From Symsagittifera roscoffensis (lineage: Eukaryota; Xenacoelomorpha; Acoela; Convolutidae), in the NCBI RefSeq assembly GCF_963678635.1, contig NC_087062.1, forward strand, positions 72,567,345-72,631,344: a stretch of DNA of 64,000 nucleotides. Direction: 5' to 3'. Below, one piece after another: positions 22,693-33,667 of this stretch (positions are counted from its first letter, which is position 1; each line of letters starts with the position of its first letter). The notes below the pieces were generated by a model. The model did no database searches and had not been told where the DNA came from. It was given only the letters and a program-made list of their open reading frames with translations. A program made the translations under genes and the position numbers.

Positions 22693-23808
22693 GAGCAGTC
22701 TCTTGGGACTCTTGACACAAAGATAGACGCGATGATGGAGAGGCGAACTCAGGCTATCATGGATAGGTTGGACGGGCTACTAAGCAGCAAGAGTGGACCA
22801 AAAGAAGGGGAACCGAACTCGGGAGGTCCCAGCAGGGAGCCGAAGGTAAACTTCAATGACCATCAAAAGAGGAGGACATATGGATCCACTAGAGGCAGGG
22901 GCAGTTCATCAGTCTATGCCACAAGGGTTAATAGAACATGGGGTCCGAACAGTAGAGCAAGTTCAACGGGGAACAGACAGACCTCTAATGAACGACCAAC
23001 GCACGGCACACATGCGACTGGGAGAAGTGATTCCGGTAACAGAGGGCATGCAAGCCCGGGGAGGAGTCATGTGGGCCAAGGGGGAAACACTCACGGCGAT
23101 TCGGATTGCAGGGATGCACCGCATACAGAGCCTTTGACAAGGTGTGAGGACACTCAGGCGGGACACTCAAGGGATGCTACGGCAATGGCCATGGCCTTTG
23201 AACCCCTAAACAGGTCTTTGGAGACATTCCTTACAAGGTCATCCAGAACCAATGAACGCAGTGAGAAGTCCAGAATAGTCTTTAAGAAACCAAGATGCTA
23301 TAAAGACGAATCTGATGGCTGTATTGATACCTGGATAGAGGTAATGAAACTGCATTTCGAGGAAGAGGACTTGTCGGAGAGACAGGAATGCAGTGCGCTC
23401 ACCAGTAACTTGGATGGGACAGCCCTGAACTGTGTCATGGCCAAGAAGCAATATCAGCGTGACACAGCCGAGAAAATCTTCGAAATCTTGTTAAACCGTT
23501 TTGGATCAGGGGTGCAGGGGCACCAAGCAATGATGCGCTTCGAGAAATGGAGGCAACGAGAAGATGAAACGATAGACAAGTTTCTCGATGACTTGGAAAT
23601 GCTGAGAAGACGCAGCCAACCGGATGAGTCAAACCGAAGGATGAACCTGGCAGTAGCCTCAAAATTCATCGATGGTGTGAAGAATGATGAACTTCGGACG
23701 ATGCTGGCAACGCATTACACACCACTATCAACCAATGCGCCAACACCAGTTGAGGCTCAAGTCAAAAGAATATCTTTTGATGAAACCTCCTTCGAGATCT
23801 GGATATGA
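22693..23808 (+). pseudogene. gag: gag, capsid-like core
   Basis: Same frame as the preceding block. An Arg/Gly/Ser-rich linker (GSTRGRGSSS region) leads into a Retrotrans_gag-type domain at about 23,270-23,770. Recognisable phrases include WIEVMKLHF, LTSNLDGTALNCV, FEILLNRFG, ETIDKFLDDLEMLRR and ASKFIDGVKNDELR, which fit the helical gag fold of Ty3/gypsy elements. It ends at TGA 23,806-23,808, and the same frame resumes immediately afterwards with the zinc knuckles, so this is another in-frame stop rather than the natural end. The core assembles the particle shell. Confidence 0.8.
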
Positions 23809-25346
23809 TATTATAAGAACAATTATGGCAATTTTAACAACGGACCAGCAAATCAAGGGAACAACTGGTACAAACCGAGGGATGATATGGACAAGAGACG
23901 CTCTTGTGCCAATTGCAGTTCAACGGACCATCTTTTGTCAGCATGCCCAACTTACAAACAAGGCATGAAAGCAATAGACTTTAGCCTCGAGGACGAAGAT
24001 GCGTCAGAATTGGACCATGAGAATTTCATGAGAGGAGTAATTGCGAAATTGGGCCCGAGGTGTTTCTTTTGCAATTTGGAAGGTCATTTTAAATCAGATT
24101 GTCCGCAATTCTGGGATGCAGTGGCAGACATCAAGCATCCAAGGCATGAAGGAGCTTTGTCAGGAGTGAAAGCCAGCAAGGCCCGCCTGTTGAGTGAAGC
24201 GGAGGCACGCAGAAAAGATAAACCTCAAGAGATGGCGGCGAAGAAAATGCAAGCGGTAACAGAAGAGACACGTAAACCGGAACCAGCAACTGCGGCCGAT
24301 GACTTCAAGGTTGTTTATAGGGCAGCAGCGAGGGATGCTCTAAATAGAGTGCAGCAGGAACTGGTGACCAAAGAGATCGAACAAAAAGTGAAACTCGAAC
24401 TGGAGAATGAGAAACTACAGGAGCAACTGAATACCTTCGAAGCAACGGAGGTCGAGGAGACTAAAGCACCAAGCAGTTTGAGCATGAAACTTGATGTGAT
24501 CTCCGGTCAGAGGTTCGGCATGGTGCCACAAGGAAGCAAGATACAGTCGATAATCTCAGTGGCTGGACATCAGGTAATCAGAAATCTGAGTGAACCATCC
24601 GAGTTCACTTTGATGCATTTGGACACATATGCAGATTATCTGAGGCAGGTGGAGCCACGCACTGAGTCGAGAGCTGTGCGAGCAATACTAACAACGGGTG
24701 GCCCTCGCATGAAGAAACTTCATGGACGCTACCTGGAGGTCTATGGGCCGTATCAAGTGATGCTGAACGTGGATGGGATCAGTATCTACACTAGGACTTA
24801 TGTAACAACAGATGATGACCAAATGGGGCAGATCTATTTGGGTGAGGAGGAACTCAAAGTCCGCAGGATAGGCCACGATGCCATGATGGAACAAGATGCA
24901 GTACACATTGGTTATGAAGCAGATGTGACCGCACATCTGCTCGACACCAACGGAACGAAAATCGGAGTCACAGGGCTTCTGGACACAGGAGCGGTAGTAA
25001 GTGTGATGCCGATAAGGACTTGGGAAAGAATGGGCTTCACGAGGGAAGATATAGTTCCAACGAATCTCCGACTGGCCGCCGCCAATCGAGGAGCTATTTA
25101 CGTAGCCGGAAGAACACCGATAACGGTCCTCCACATGCGGATCTTTGGATGAGCTTCCTGGTGGTTGAGAATTTGGACGACGCCGACCAATTCATCTTGG
25201 GCAGAGATTTTGTCAGGAATTTTGACGTGATGATTGACTTGAACAACGGTCTGATACGTATTAGAAACCCGGACCGGAAGTATGTTAGGAAACCAATTAA
25301 TAGGATAATAACAGACGAAAACAAGGTTACCAATTTTTTTAGATAG
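23809..25346 (+). pseudogene. pro: Nucleocapsid zinc knuckles and aspartic protease
   Basis: Two canonical CX2CX4HX4C knuckles at 23,905-23,946 and 24,061-24,102 would bind RNA. A Glu/Lys-rich coiled stretch follows. The protease has its active-site motif in GLLDTGAVVSVMP (DTGA codons 24,982-24,993) and, after a frame change near 25,120-25,150, FILGRDFVRNFD, the second conserved protease block. The first frame ends at TGA 25,150-25,152 and the second at 25,344-25,346. Retropepsin-type processing of the polyprotein is the expected role. The frameshift between the two blocks makes this copy inactive unless it is a programmed shift, for which I see no slippery site. Confidence 0.8.
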
Positions 25347-25837
25347 AAAAGTAAAACTACAGCCAGGACAAGCTGTGGTGGCAATTTTTAGAATGAGAAA
25401 TTTAAATTCGTTAAGCGATAGTAAACAGGTTTGTTTAGTACCGAATCCAAACAGTCAAAGTTCGGTGATTTTAGGCCGGAGCTTCTCGGTAACCCGAAAC
25501 GGACTGTGTGTCAGTGTGTTATTGAACACACTGGACACCACGGTTTCAATCCAGCGTAGAAAGAAGCTTGGTTACGCTTTGCCGATGAGGACCGACTATG
25601 AGGAGACGCAAAACTTGAAGAAACATAGTGTGAAAGACTGTCCTTATCATGCCAATAAAGATAAACCTTTAAAGAGGATTAAAGAATTAAAATATATTCA
25701 TAAATTGTTTTCAATGAAATCCGAAACGGATGACGGCTTATCAAGCTGCTCGAATTTTCCGGAACGCCACTCGTCATATGAACTAGAATCTGACAGAACA
25801 TTTAAAAAGGAAAATAGGTGAGGGAGATTTCGAAAAA
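25347..25837 (+). pseudogene. Protease-RT linker
   Basis: A 148-codon frame (25,375-25,821) has no recognised domain. It contains VLLNTLDTTVSIQRRKKLGYALP, a short conserved type of phrase found ahead of the reverse transcriptase in gypsy elements. It ends at TGA 25,819-25,821, 17 bp before the RT frame. It is part of the polyprotein by position. Confidence 0.5.
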
Positions 25838-26793
25838 TTGCGGGACCTCCTAAATTGGAACGCAGTGGTATTTCTAAAACATAAGGCGGATATCGGTTGC
25901 TGTAATTTCGTCGAACACAAAATCGAACTTGAAGAGGGCGCCGTTCCCCATAGGGAAGGCGCAAGACGAATGACGCCACACAAATCGGAAGCGTGCCGAG
26001 CGGAAATTGAAATGCTGCTCGAATACGACATGATAGAACCCTCGAAATCGCCGTGGGCTTGCGGGGTGGTAATGGCGAAAAAAAAGGGGGCAGCTTAGGT
26101 TTTGTTGCGACTTTCGTTACTTGAACGCGGTAACGATAAAAGATGCGTACCCGATACCGCGAATAGACGAGAGCCTCTCTAAGCTTGGTGATGCCAAGTT
26201 CTTCACCACATTGGACTTGAGTTCTGCCTTCTGGCTAGTCCCCCTGCGGAAGAAGGATAGAGAGAAAACCGGATTCGCGTGCGAATTGGGATTGTACCAG
26301 TGGAAGAGGATGCCCTTCGGCTTGTGCAATGCAACGGCCACTTTTCAAAGACTGATGGCTCAGGCTTTGACCAGAGTGACCAAGAAGTACGGGAATCTCG
26401 TGATGTGTTACGTGGATGACGTAGTCATAGCGACACCAGCCCTGGAAGACCATATTGATCGGCTCGATGAGGTCTTTGGATGTATGAAAAGAGCAGGCTT
26501 GAAATGAAAACCTTCAAAATGTGAAATCCTTAGGGATTCAATCAAGTACCTGGGAAGAATGGGGGACAGGCATGGTGTGAGGCTGGACCCGGAAGCAGTA
26601 GAAGCAGTGTTGACATGGAAGGCTCCCAGAACGGACACACAGCTCCTGAGCTTCCTAGGATTTGCCAATTACTACCGGGAGTTCATAAAAGGATATGCGG
26701 ACAAGGTGTATCCGATGCAGAAGCTGATGCGCAACAAAGGGAAAAAGTTCGAATGATGGAGCACATGTTGCATTCGAGAACATAAAGAGGGAA
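25838..26793 (+). pseudogene. pol: Reverse transcriptase, Ty3/gypsy type
   Basis: The first frame (25,838-26,098) carries the N-terminal block with MIEPSKSPWACGVVMAKKKG. The second (from about 26,100) has FFTTLDLSSAFWLVPL, KRMPFGLCNATATFQRLM and the catalytic YVDD at 26,409-26,420, then the thumb/connection start FLGFANYYREFIKGYADKVY. Breaks: a frame change near 26,095, an in-frame TGA at 26,505-26,507 after AGLK, and another break at about 26,754-26,770 where the frame shifts into RNase H. It would copy element RNA to DNA. The motif order and the YVDD box make the family assignment secure. Confidence 0.9.
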
Positions 26794-28053
26794 ATGTGCG
26801 AAGCGCCAGTGCTAGGCTTGCCTACAGAAAAGGGCATGTATGTTCTTGATACAGACGCATCGGTAGTAGCCATCTCAGGAATATTGCATCAAGAGCAAGA
26901 ATGGAATGGAAGAACGGTTCTCCGTCCCATTGCATACGGCAGCAAGGTCTTGAGTGACACAGAGATGAAATATGGCGCACCAAATGCAGAAATGTTTGCA
27001 GTAGTCACTTTCGTGGAAAAGTACCGTGCATACTTGGGGAGCGCTCCCTTCAAGTTACGCGTGGACAACAGAGCGTTATCCTTAACGAGATGGTTGGACA
27101 AGTCTGGACATCCAATTCCAGGACACCCTGAGTTACCTGTAGAGAAAGCAGCCGAGATAAAGATCCTATCCAAGGAGGACCCGGTCCCCTTGGATCTGTT
27201 GCTGCGCTCGAATCTGGTCCAGCAAAAACTCTCTCGCATGAACATAAACAGCCTCTCATTGTTGGATAAGACGGTGCAGGTCACTCCGCAAGTGATGCGG
27301 ATGCTGGGTGGATTGTTAAAAAGAGAAGTGACCAGAGATGACCCCGAGTGGACAGCAGCAGTGGCATCGCTAACAGTCAGTGAGAAGGCAAAGATCATGC
27401 CGTCCAGACGACAACACGAAGAGAACCAGAGGGATTGTAGGACAATAGTTCAGCAACTAGTATCCTCAATACCCCACGAGATTTTAACCAGTACTTCTAA
27501 CGGACGGAAAGAACGGGGGAGCAGTACGCGAAGGAAAACCGTCACCTTTGTGGACCAGGATAAAAAAGGTAAGACGGTAGAACAAAACCTGCTGCAAGAT
27601 TGTTTGTCCGGGGAGACGAATGATGAGAAGAGCCAGCGAGCACAAGATCAATACCCGGTACAAAAAAGTTTGTCCGGGGAGTCTGAGATAGATGAAAAAA
27701 TTCCTGATAAGAAACAGGACCTACAGAACAAGGTTTTGTCCGGGGAGTTCAGATGGATGCGAAGAAGGCACAGACTTGATCTGGATGAGCGTGCAGACTC
27801 CATCACAACCTCTTCAACAGATGACAATTCCCGAAACTCAGGAATGGACACCTATTCAGACAGGAACTCGAGCTCGGGATCAGAACTGTCCGAACTAGCG
27901 ATCCACACACTACTAGTGGAAACTCGGGCAAGGGATCTGGGCAGAGAGATGTACCAGGAGCCTGACAGCGATCGCTACCTTATACCAAGCGAAAGAGTCT
28001 TTGACAACGCACCGGATAATTTGGAGACGCAGCGGTATCGAAACGTTCGATAA
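26794..28053 (+). pseudogene. pol: RNase H plus an unusual linker to integrase
   Basis: RNase H signature: VLDTDASVVAISGILHQEQ (first Asp), then NAEMFAVVTFVEKYRAYL (Glu) and KLRVDNRALS (Asp). After that Asp the expected remainder of RNase H is missing and the frame passes directly into RWLDKSGHPIPGHPELP, a linker motif. An internal in-frame deletion is likely. About 300 codons of charged linker follow, with three copies of LSGE encoded by repeats of TTGTCCGGGGAG at about 27,605, 27,671 and 27,737. The frame ends at TAA 28,051-28,053. Such a long segment between RNase H and integrase is atypical. Confidence 0.75.
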
Positions 28054-28380
28054 GTCTGTTGCCACAAAAAGAGGTAGTCAGGACTGATCTTCAGCCGTTC
28101 AAGCAAGAAACACAGCCGCTGGCGAAGATTTGGTGCGTTAAGATGGAAGAAGACACACACCAGCCCAACGAGCTGAATAGTCAGATGAGGGTCATGAAGA
28201 CGTACTTAAAGGCGAGATACAAACTCTCGGATCTTCTAAGGGCGCAGAGAAATGATGACAAGCAACCTGAAAACGTGGATCGCGAATGGTTCTCCGAATA
28301 AAGGGGACCTCGAGGAAGATAGTTATCGCATCCTGAGACAGTACTTCATGCAGAAGGAAGGGAGGTTATATTTGAACTAG
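28054..28380 (+). pseudogene. RNase H-integrase linker, frameshifted
   Basis: A frame from 28,059 to a TAA at 28,299-28,301 encodes EVVRTDLQPFKQETQPLAKI and a charged helix. After it the polyprotein continues in the integrase frame with LRQYFMQKEGRLYL, interrupted by TAG at 28,378-28,380. No separate domain is recognised. Confidence 0.45.
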
Positions 28381-29370
28381 GAAGGGATCGTGGCTTGCAA
28401 GTATAACGCGATAGTGTTACCGCAACTCTATCAGACAGAACTATTATTCAGGTCACATGATCAGATGGGCCATCAGGGGATCGACAAAGTATATCAGAGG
28501 ATCCTGAAGCGCTTTGAGTGGCCTGGAATGAAAAAGGCATGCGAGAAGTGGGTAACAGCATGTCTGTCATGCCAACAGGTCAAGGATCCAAGGAAGTTGC
28601 GATTTCCTATACAATCGATCGAGTCGTCTGAATTCAACGAGGTGGTGCAGATAGAGCACCAAAAGATATGCATGACAGACATTGGTTATAATCAGGTGTT
28701 GGTCATGATAGATCATTTCACGAAGTATGCAGAGGCCGTGCCCTGAATAACTGCCTCGGCGGAAGAGACATGCGACCACCTGATCAATACGCGGATAGCG
28801 AGACATTGTTGTCCGATGATGTTTCAATCAGATAAGGGAACAGTTTTCGTAGGAGAGCTTACGAAAGATCTTATGAGACGCTCACAGGTTGCTCAAGCAC
28901 ACTCCACGACATACCACCCCCAGACGAATGGCTTAGTGGAAAGACAGAATAAGACGTTAGTGTCGATGCTGAGAGTATATTGTTCCAGGTACATGACCGA
29001 TTGGGACAGATACCTTCCACAGGTGATGGGAGCCTATAACAGCACGCAACACTCCACCACTGGAGTTAGTCCACACATGATGCTAACTGGACACGAAAAG
29101 TCTTTAACCTTAACCTTTTTCTACCCAGAATATGAGGGAAAGAAAACGTCTCCACAGGTCTACGTGAGGGATGTGATCAGACGTCAACAGGAGTTGAAAG
29201 ATCTGTGTAGACGAAGTACTCAGTAAGCACAGGCAAGGCAGAGAAGAAAAATTGACAAGAAAGCAGCTGGTGCAAAAGCTTACTCGGTGTGAGACTACGT
29301 ATGGGTATTTCAGAACGTTGTACCACCGAAAGGGACGAAAAAGCTCCTAAAAAAGTGGAGGGGACCCTTC
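28381..29370 (+). pseudogene. int: Integrase, Ty3/gypsy type
   Basis: The zinc-binding HHCC module is complete (His codons 28,456 and 28,471, Cys codons 28,561 and 28,570). The core follows: QIEHQKICMTD with Glu at 28,654-28,656 where the first catalytic Asp is expected, the second Asp in QSDKGT at 28,831-28,833, and the Glu in LVERQNK at 28,939-28,941 (35 residues between, the canonical D-35-E spacing). C-terminal DYVWVFQNVVPPKGTKKLLKKWRGPF is typical. In-frame stops: TGA at 28,744-28,746, TAA at 29,224-29,226 and TGA near 29,290. There is no frameshift across the whole domain. It would insert the cDNA. Confidence 0.9.
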
Positions 29371-30810
29371 ATGATTACAGAAGTGCACCAAGAGGGACGC
29401 TTTTATAGACTGAGTACTGGCCGAGCCGCCCACTACGTGAACATTAAGCCATACAATTCATCGACAGAAGACTGGTGTATTCCTGAAGACATGGAAGAAG
29501 GGGATTATCTAATGATGGATCCTGCTTGTGAGGTCAACGAGAAGGGCACCAGGGAGAAGAACGATGGAAACGAAGTCGTGGAGGAAGGAACGGATACACC
29601 GCTGAACCTGGATCCAAACGAGGTGATCGAAGCGGACGATGAAACCTTACCCTACGCAGAGGAGGATTGGCAGGATCCCGAACAGATAGAGGTTCCCAAG
29701 AACTTGGAACCGGATCTTCCGTTCACCATACAGACTCGTCAGAAGGACGGGACAAGACCCAGAAAGAAATACAATCCTTACGGTGACGACTTTGTAGTGG
29801 ATAGGATAGATCTGAAAAAGATAGTGGAGGAAGTAGTGGGTCTAGAAGTAATAACTGTGTCACAAGACATTGACATAGTTGATGATCACGACGATGAGTG
29901 GGTCGACGACCGGTCAAAACCCGAGGTAGAATTCGACGACGAGCAACAGCAGTCATATGAACAAGACTTGACGAACCTGCGTGTCTTAGAGTGGCTGAAC
30001 GAAATGACCTCGGACCCAGAGGAGACCAGCGTCACAATTCAAGACGTAGATCGTGAAAGCATGAAATTCATCAAGACCGAACAAGATGATCCTTCCTGGG
30101 CTGCCCAGGAAGGACAACTACCCATTCCAGCTTCTAACCTCGACTTGATACCCGGTATGCGATCGAAGGGGACGTCGATGGATATTTTTGTCCGGGGAGT
30201 GGGGGTAGGACTTACCCACACTGAAAACTTGATATTAAAAAAATTAAGAGTAGCAAGAGAAACAGGATACTTAGAAGCAGAAACAGGCGAAGAACCTAAG
30301 AAACCTGACATAGGAAGGGTAGTTGAGTCATATTTTAACTTACCAAATGAATATTCAAGTAACATAATACTAACAGACAGTGATTTCATACTCACAAATA
30401 GAACATGTGCGATAGCAATCACAGCAGACATGAGTTTTAGGACAGCGTTAGCGGCACATTTTAAGAGAGAATACAAAAACGTGGAATTCCTTTGGAAGCA
30501 GAGACCAGGGATAGGGGGCGTAGCGGCCTTACCTCCGGCGGTGTCACAGATACCGGGAAAATACCTATGCTTCTTGGTGACGAGGGCGACGGAGAAGCAG
30601 CACGTGGACTCAGAGAACCTAGTCTTGTCCTTGACGAGGCTGGAGGACTTCCTCGTGGAAATGGACGTGAAGGAGCTCTAGCTTCCAGTGTACGATCCAA
30701 ACAGAGGACCACTGCATCCTCGAGAATTGTACGCGCTTGTACACGTGATATTATCTGATACTAATATACAAGTATATTTACATAAGAAATATTACTTAAT
30801 TATAGGCTGA
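29371..30810 (+). pseudogene. Pol C-terminal extension ending in a macro-domain-like region
   Basis: Same frame as integrase. The first 250 codons are acidic and low in structure (repeated Glu/Asp, a DDHDDEWVDD run). From about 30,319 the sequence resembles ADP-ribose-binding macro domains of the TARG1/Poa1p type. The order is a beta strand ending ILTDSDFI, then ITADMSFRTALAAHFKREY, then GGVAALPP, then GKYLCFLVTRATEKQHVDSE, a helix LSLTRLEDFLVEM, then LPVYDPNRGPLHPRELYAL and a final strand NIQVYLHKKYY. A TAG at 30,679-30,681 interrupts it; without that stop the frame runs to TGA 30,808-30,810. Possible role: reading or removing ADP-ribosylation. No biochemical evidence. Confidence 0.6.
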
Positions 30811-31204
30811 GTGACGTGCGAGAGGGTGTTAGGCTAAAGACTAAGTTGTATGTAATGTGTGATATGTGTGTTATGTTATATTTTGTGTTATGTTATTAAG
30901 ACCTTGGGTGAGAAGGGGTTAGTGACCATGAACAACTGAATGACGATCTTAGGAATAGATCCAAAGTTTGGACTGTCCGATCTTAGGTCGAATTCCAAAA
31001 TTTTAGAGACCGATTGATTTTAATAAATTTTAGGATAAATATCTTTTAATCTGAACTGTTTTCAAGCAAATTTTAACGATATCTGTTAAGGTGAAACTGA
31101 CAAGTGTGATATTTGTGACTTCTTTTCTAGATCCTGATTGATCATTTAATTACTCACTTGAGTCAAAACCTTGAAATCGAATCAAATCAAATCTGAAGAA
31201 CAGA
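30811..31204 (+). other. Spacer between pol and the second gene block
   Basis: About 390 bp without a frame. It contains repeated GTGTTATGT phrases near 30,850-30,895 and a pyrimidine tract TTCTTTTCTAG at 31,120-31,130, about 75 bp before the next ATG. The tract resembles a 3' splice site and could serve a spliced subgenomic mRNA for the downstream genes. That role is an inference. Confidence 0.45.
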
Positions 31205-32170
31205 ATGGATAAATTCAACTTGGATGAATTGATGGACCTGGCAGAGGCATATGTAGGACCGATGATAGATGCGATCTATCGTCGGCTGATGGATCGAGAC
31301 TTTGCTCTGGAGGACCCAGAGGTAGTCATGTTGCTGACTGCCCTGATCAACATCTTGGGGCATGACAACCGTGGGGACCACCCCACGGAAGTCCTGTTGA
31401 TGGCAACATATGGAGAGAGGGGAGTACTAGACCGCCCGAACATGAGATTGATGAGGTGGAGAAACGGGGCTCTCTCAGGGAGTGACTTGGCGAATGAGCC
31501 TGGATTGGGAAGTTCTAGGACGTACCAACCAGGTGAAATGCCTATGCCCTCCAAGCCCAAACCTGGGATGACGAGAATGCAGCAGGAGATGAACAGCGAG
31601 ACTGCCTCGTCTGGTTCACCACTGAGAGAAGCTGTGCCACCAAAGAGGGCGAAAGTAGAACAAAAGGTTCAGACGAACCAAACCATGCAAGATCTGGATG
31701 GGATAAAGGATGAACTGGAAAGGACGAAAAGGGAGCGGGACGAGATGACCAAAACCATGCTCATTATGGAGGACGATCGAGACATGTGGAGAAGATTGTT
31801 CGAAGACTGCAACACAAAGCAGGGTCAAGAAATTGAGCGCTTGAGGCAGGACTACAAAGAGCGATCGGAACAGATGGCGTTGACAACGGCCGTGGAGAAA
31901 GTGATACCTGCAAGGAGTATTCCTCGTGGGCAGTCCCCGATGGAGCTCTTGACGCCTCGAGAAATGAGTCAGACAACGGAGACACGGCTCCCGACAGCGA
32001 CAGATCGAGTGACAATCCCGGACCCTAGTGACACCTTGGGTGACCCCGTCGTGGAACAAACGGTGAGGAAGCTAATAGAGACAGCTGGACGACTGGTCGC
32101 CAACAAGAATGCGCCAGGTTCCGGGGTGACTGCACCCTATGGAACGATCGACGACACGGGCAGAGTATGA
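31205..32170 (+). pseudogene. Accessory gene block 2: N-terminal and coiled-coil part
   Basis: Starts at ATG 31,205 (MDKFNLDELMDLAE). The first 100 residues are helical, followed by GEMPMPSKP, a basic patch (PPKRAKVEQK) and a Glu/Arg/Lys-rich coiled coil at about residues 155-225, then the conserved phrase TIPDPSDT. The frame stops at TGA 32,168-32,170 but continues in the same frame into the SGNH part, so this is one long gene with a nonsense break. The minus-strand copy at 8,029-9,276 has the same order and shared phrases. Probably a particle-associated or RNA-binding scaffold; the function is unknown. Confidence 0.7.
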
Positions 32171-33667
32171 CTCTCCCAGACCGTGATCAGACAGGGGTTA
32201 AGTGACGTGACGCCATTCATGGGGAGCTCGAAGGCCCCAGAGAGAAGAATACAGAAGATGCTAGCGAAGAAAGTGTTTCGCGTAATAGACGTACAAAAGA
32301 ACAATCAATTGAGATATAATTTTACGGGAGTTCCGGAGACAGATCCGAGAGCTTGCTTCAATCGAGCGACTTGGAACCTGGCGGTAAACCTGCAGCAACC
32401 ACCACTGGGGACATCACATCTGATACTGGGAGACAGCTTGGTCAGAGTACTATCGAATTTGAGGACCTCTTGGGTCACCACGGTGATGGCCTTCGGAGGC
32501 GCGACGATAGCCCAGTTATATCGAATGGTGGAATTAATGAACCCAGGGAAGATCCCCAATGTGATGATCTTGGTTGGAACGAATGACATCTCCAGAGGTT
32601 CAGATGAACAGAAAGCACTATGGGAATCAATGATGGTGTGCTTGTTTACTACCCTCTGGCAGAAATTCAATTGCGTGGTACTGACCGTTTGCACTGTGCC
32701 AATGAACACGAGGATCTTGACAGCAACAGGAAGAAGGCAAAACGAAGGAGTCGTCAGGTGGAATAACATCTTGAGGAATCTCGCAAGTGGGAATGCCGGA
32801 AGAATGATCCTCATGGACATCGAACATGAGTTGAGAGCTATGGATCAGGCCAGACTGACCACGGACGGCATCCACTTCGATAGTATCGAAGGACAGGCTT
32901 GGTTGAATCGAGTCCTCCAAGAGCGGTTGGATGAACTAGAGGCGGAACTCTTTGACACAGGAGTGCTGAAGGAAGAAGGAACAGCGAATGACGCGGTGAT
33001 TACCACCTTTGTGCCTCCTAGCCTGGAAACACGCTTGGGGACGGTCCCGGCCGTCACGAACTACAGACAACAAAGCTCCAGCGAACCAGGTCAAAGGACA
33101 GACGTACATGATCGATTGGGAGAAGCGCCGATGAGGAGGACCATCCATCCCAGGAGGAGAATAGGACCTGTCAACCCAATCGAAGAGACAGCCAGCACGT
33201 CTAGATCGGACACGAGATCGGAGACGACAAGTACCAGTCGAGAGGAGAGACGCCCGGGCAGAGACTCGTTGATGTGGTCAAGACCCATACCATCTCCCTG
33301 GCATGTATACAAAGACGAACTAATGGAGCTGGATCTCCTGAGGATAAGCTTCATCGAAGATGCAAGGAGGATGCTGAATGGAGCGACGCTATCCGTCAGC
33401 AGACTGTACTCGATAACCGGCATAGACTGGTTGATAGCCGCTAGCATACATTTCAGCTCCACGACGGCCTTGAGATTTGCTGACCTAGAGGGACTGCCCT
33501 CTAACAACACAATGGGATTAGTGAATGCAAGACCATTGCAAGATGTGAGGTTGAATCATGATGAGGGGAATCGGGAAGAGAGACCAGGAAGATTTCTGAC
33601 GACGAGAGCGCCGATTAGACAACACGTGAAGATGTTCAGGCAGCTGACGACACTCCTGGTCATGTGA
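32171..33667 (+). pseudogene. Accessory gene block 2: SGNH-hydrolase-like domain
   Basis: In the same frame as the preceding part. GDSL/SGNH esterase blocks are all visible: HLILGDSLVRVL (Ser codon 32,435-32,437), VMAFGGATI, MILVGTNDISRG and TTDGIHFD (Asp 32,864-32,866, His 32,873-32,875). The catalytic Ser, the block II Gly, the block III Asn and the block V Asp/His pair are all present. A Ser/Arg-rich linker follows, then a second folded part containing ILMWSRP-like and FADLEGLPSNNT phrases. The frame ends at TGA 33,665-33,667, next to a frameshift. SGNH enzymes cleave esters or acetyl groups; the substrate here cannot be predicted. Confidence 0.75.

Noticed and set aside
21438-23662. Antisense frames opposite gag
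   Set aside because: They mirror the codon structure of the real plus-strand gag frame and contain no domain; shadow frames.
22690-30681. Recoding of TGA, TAA or TAG as sense codons throughout the element
   Set aside because: All three stop types occur, frameshifts and deletions are also present in RT and the linkers, and one TGA in unit 1 is TGG in unit 2. Ordinary decay explains most of it; only the low indel rate in some blocks is worth a second look.
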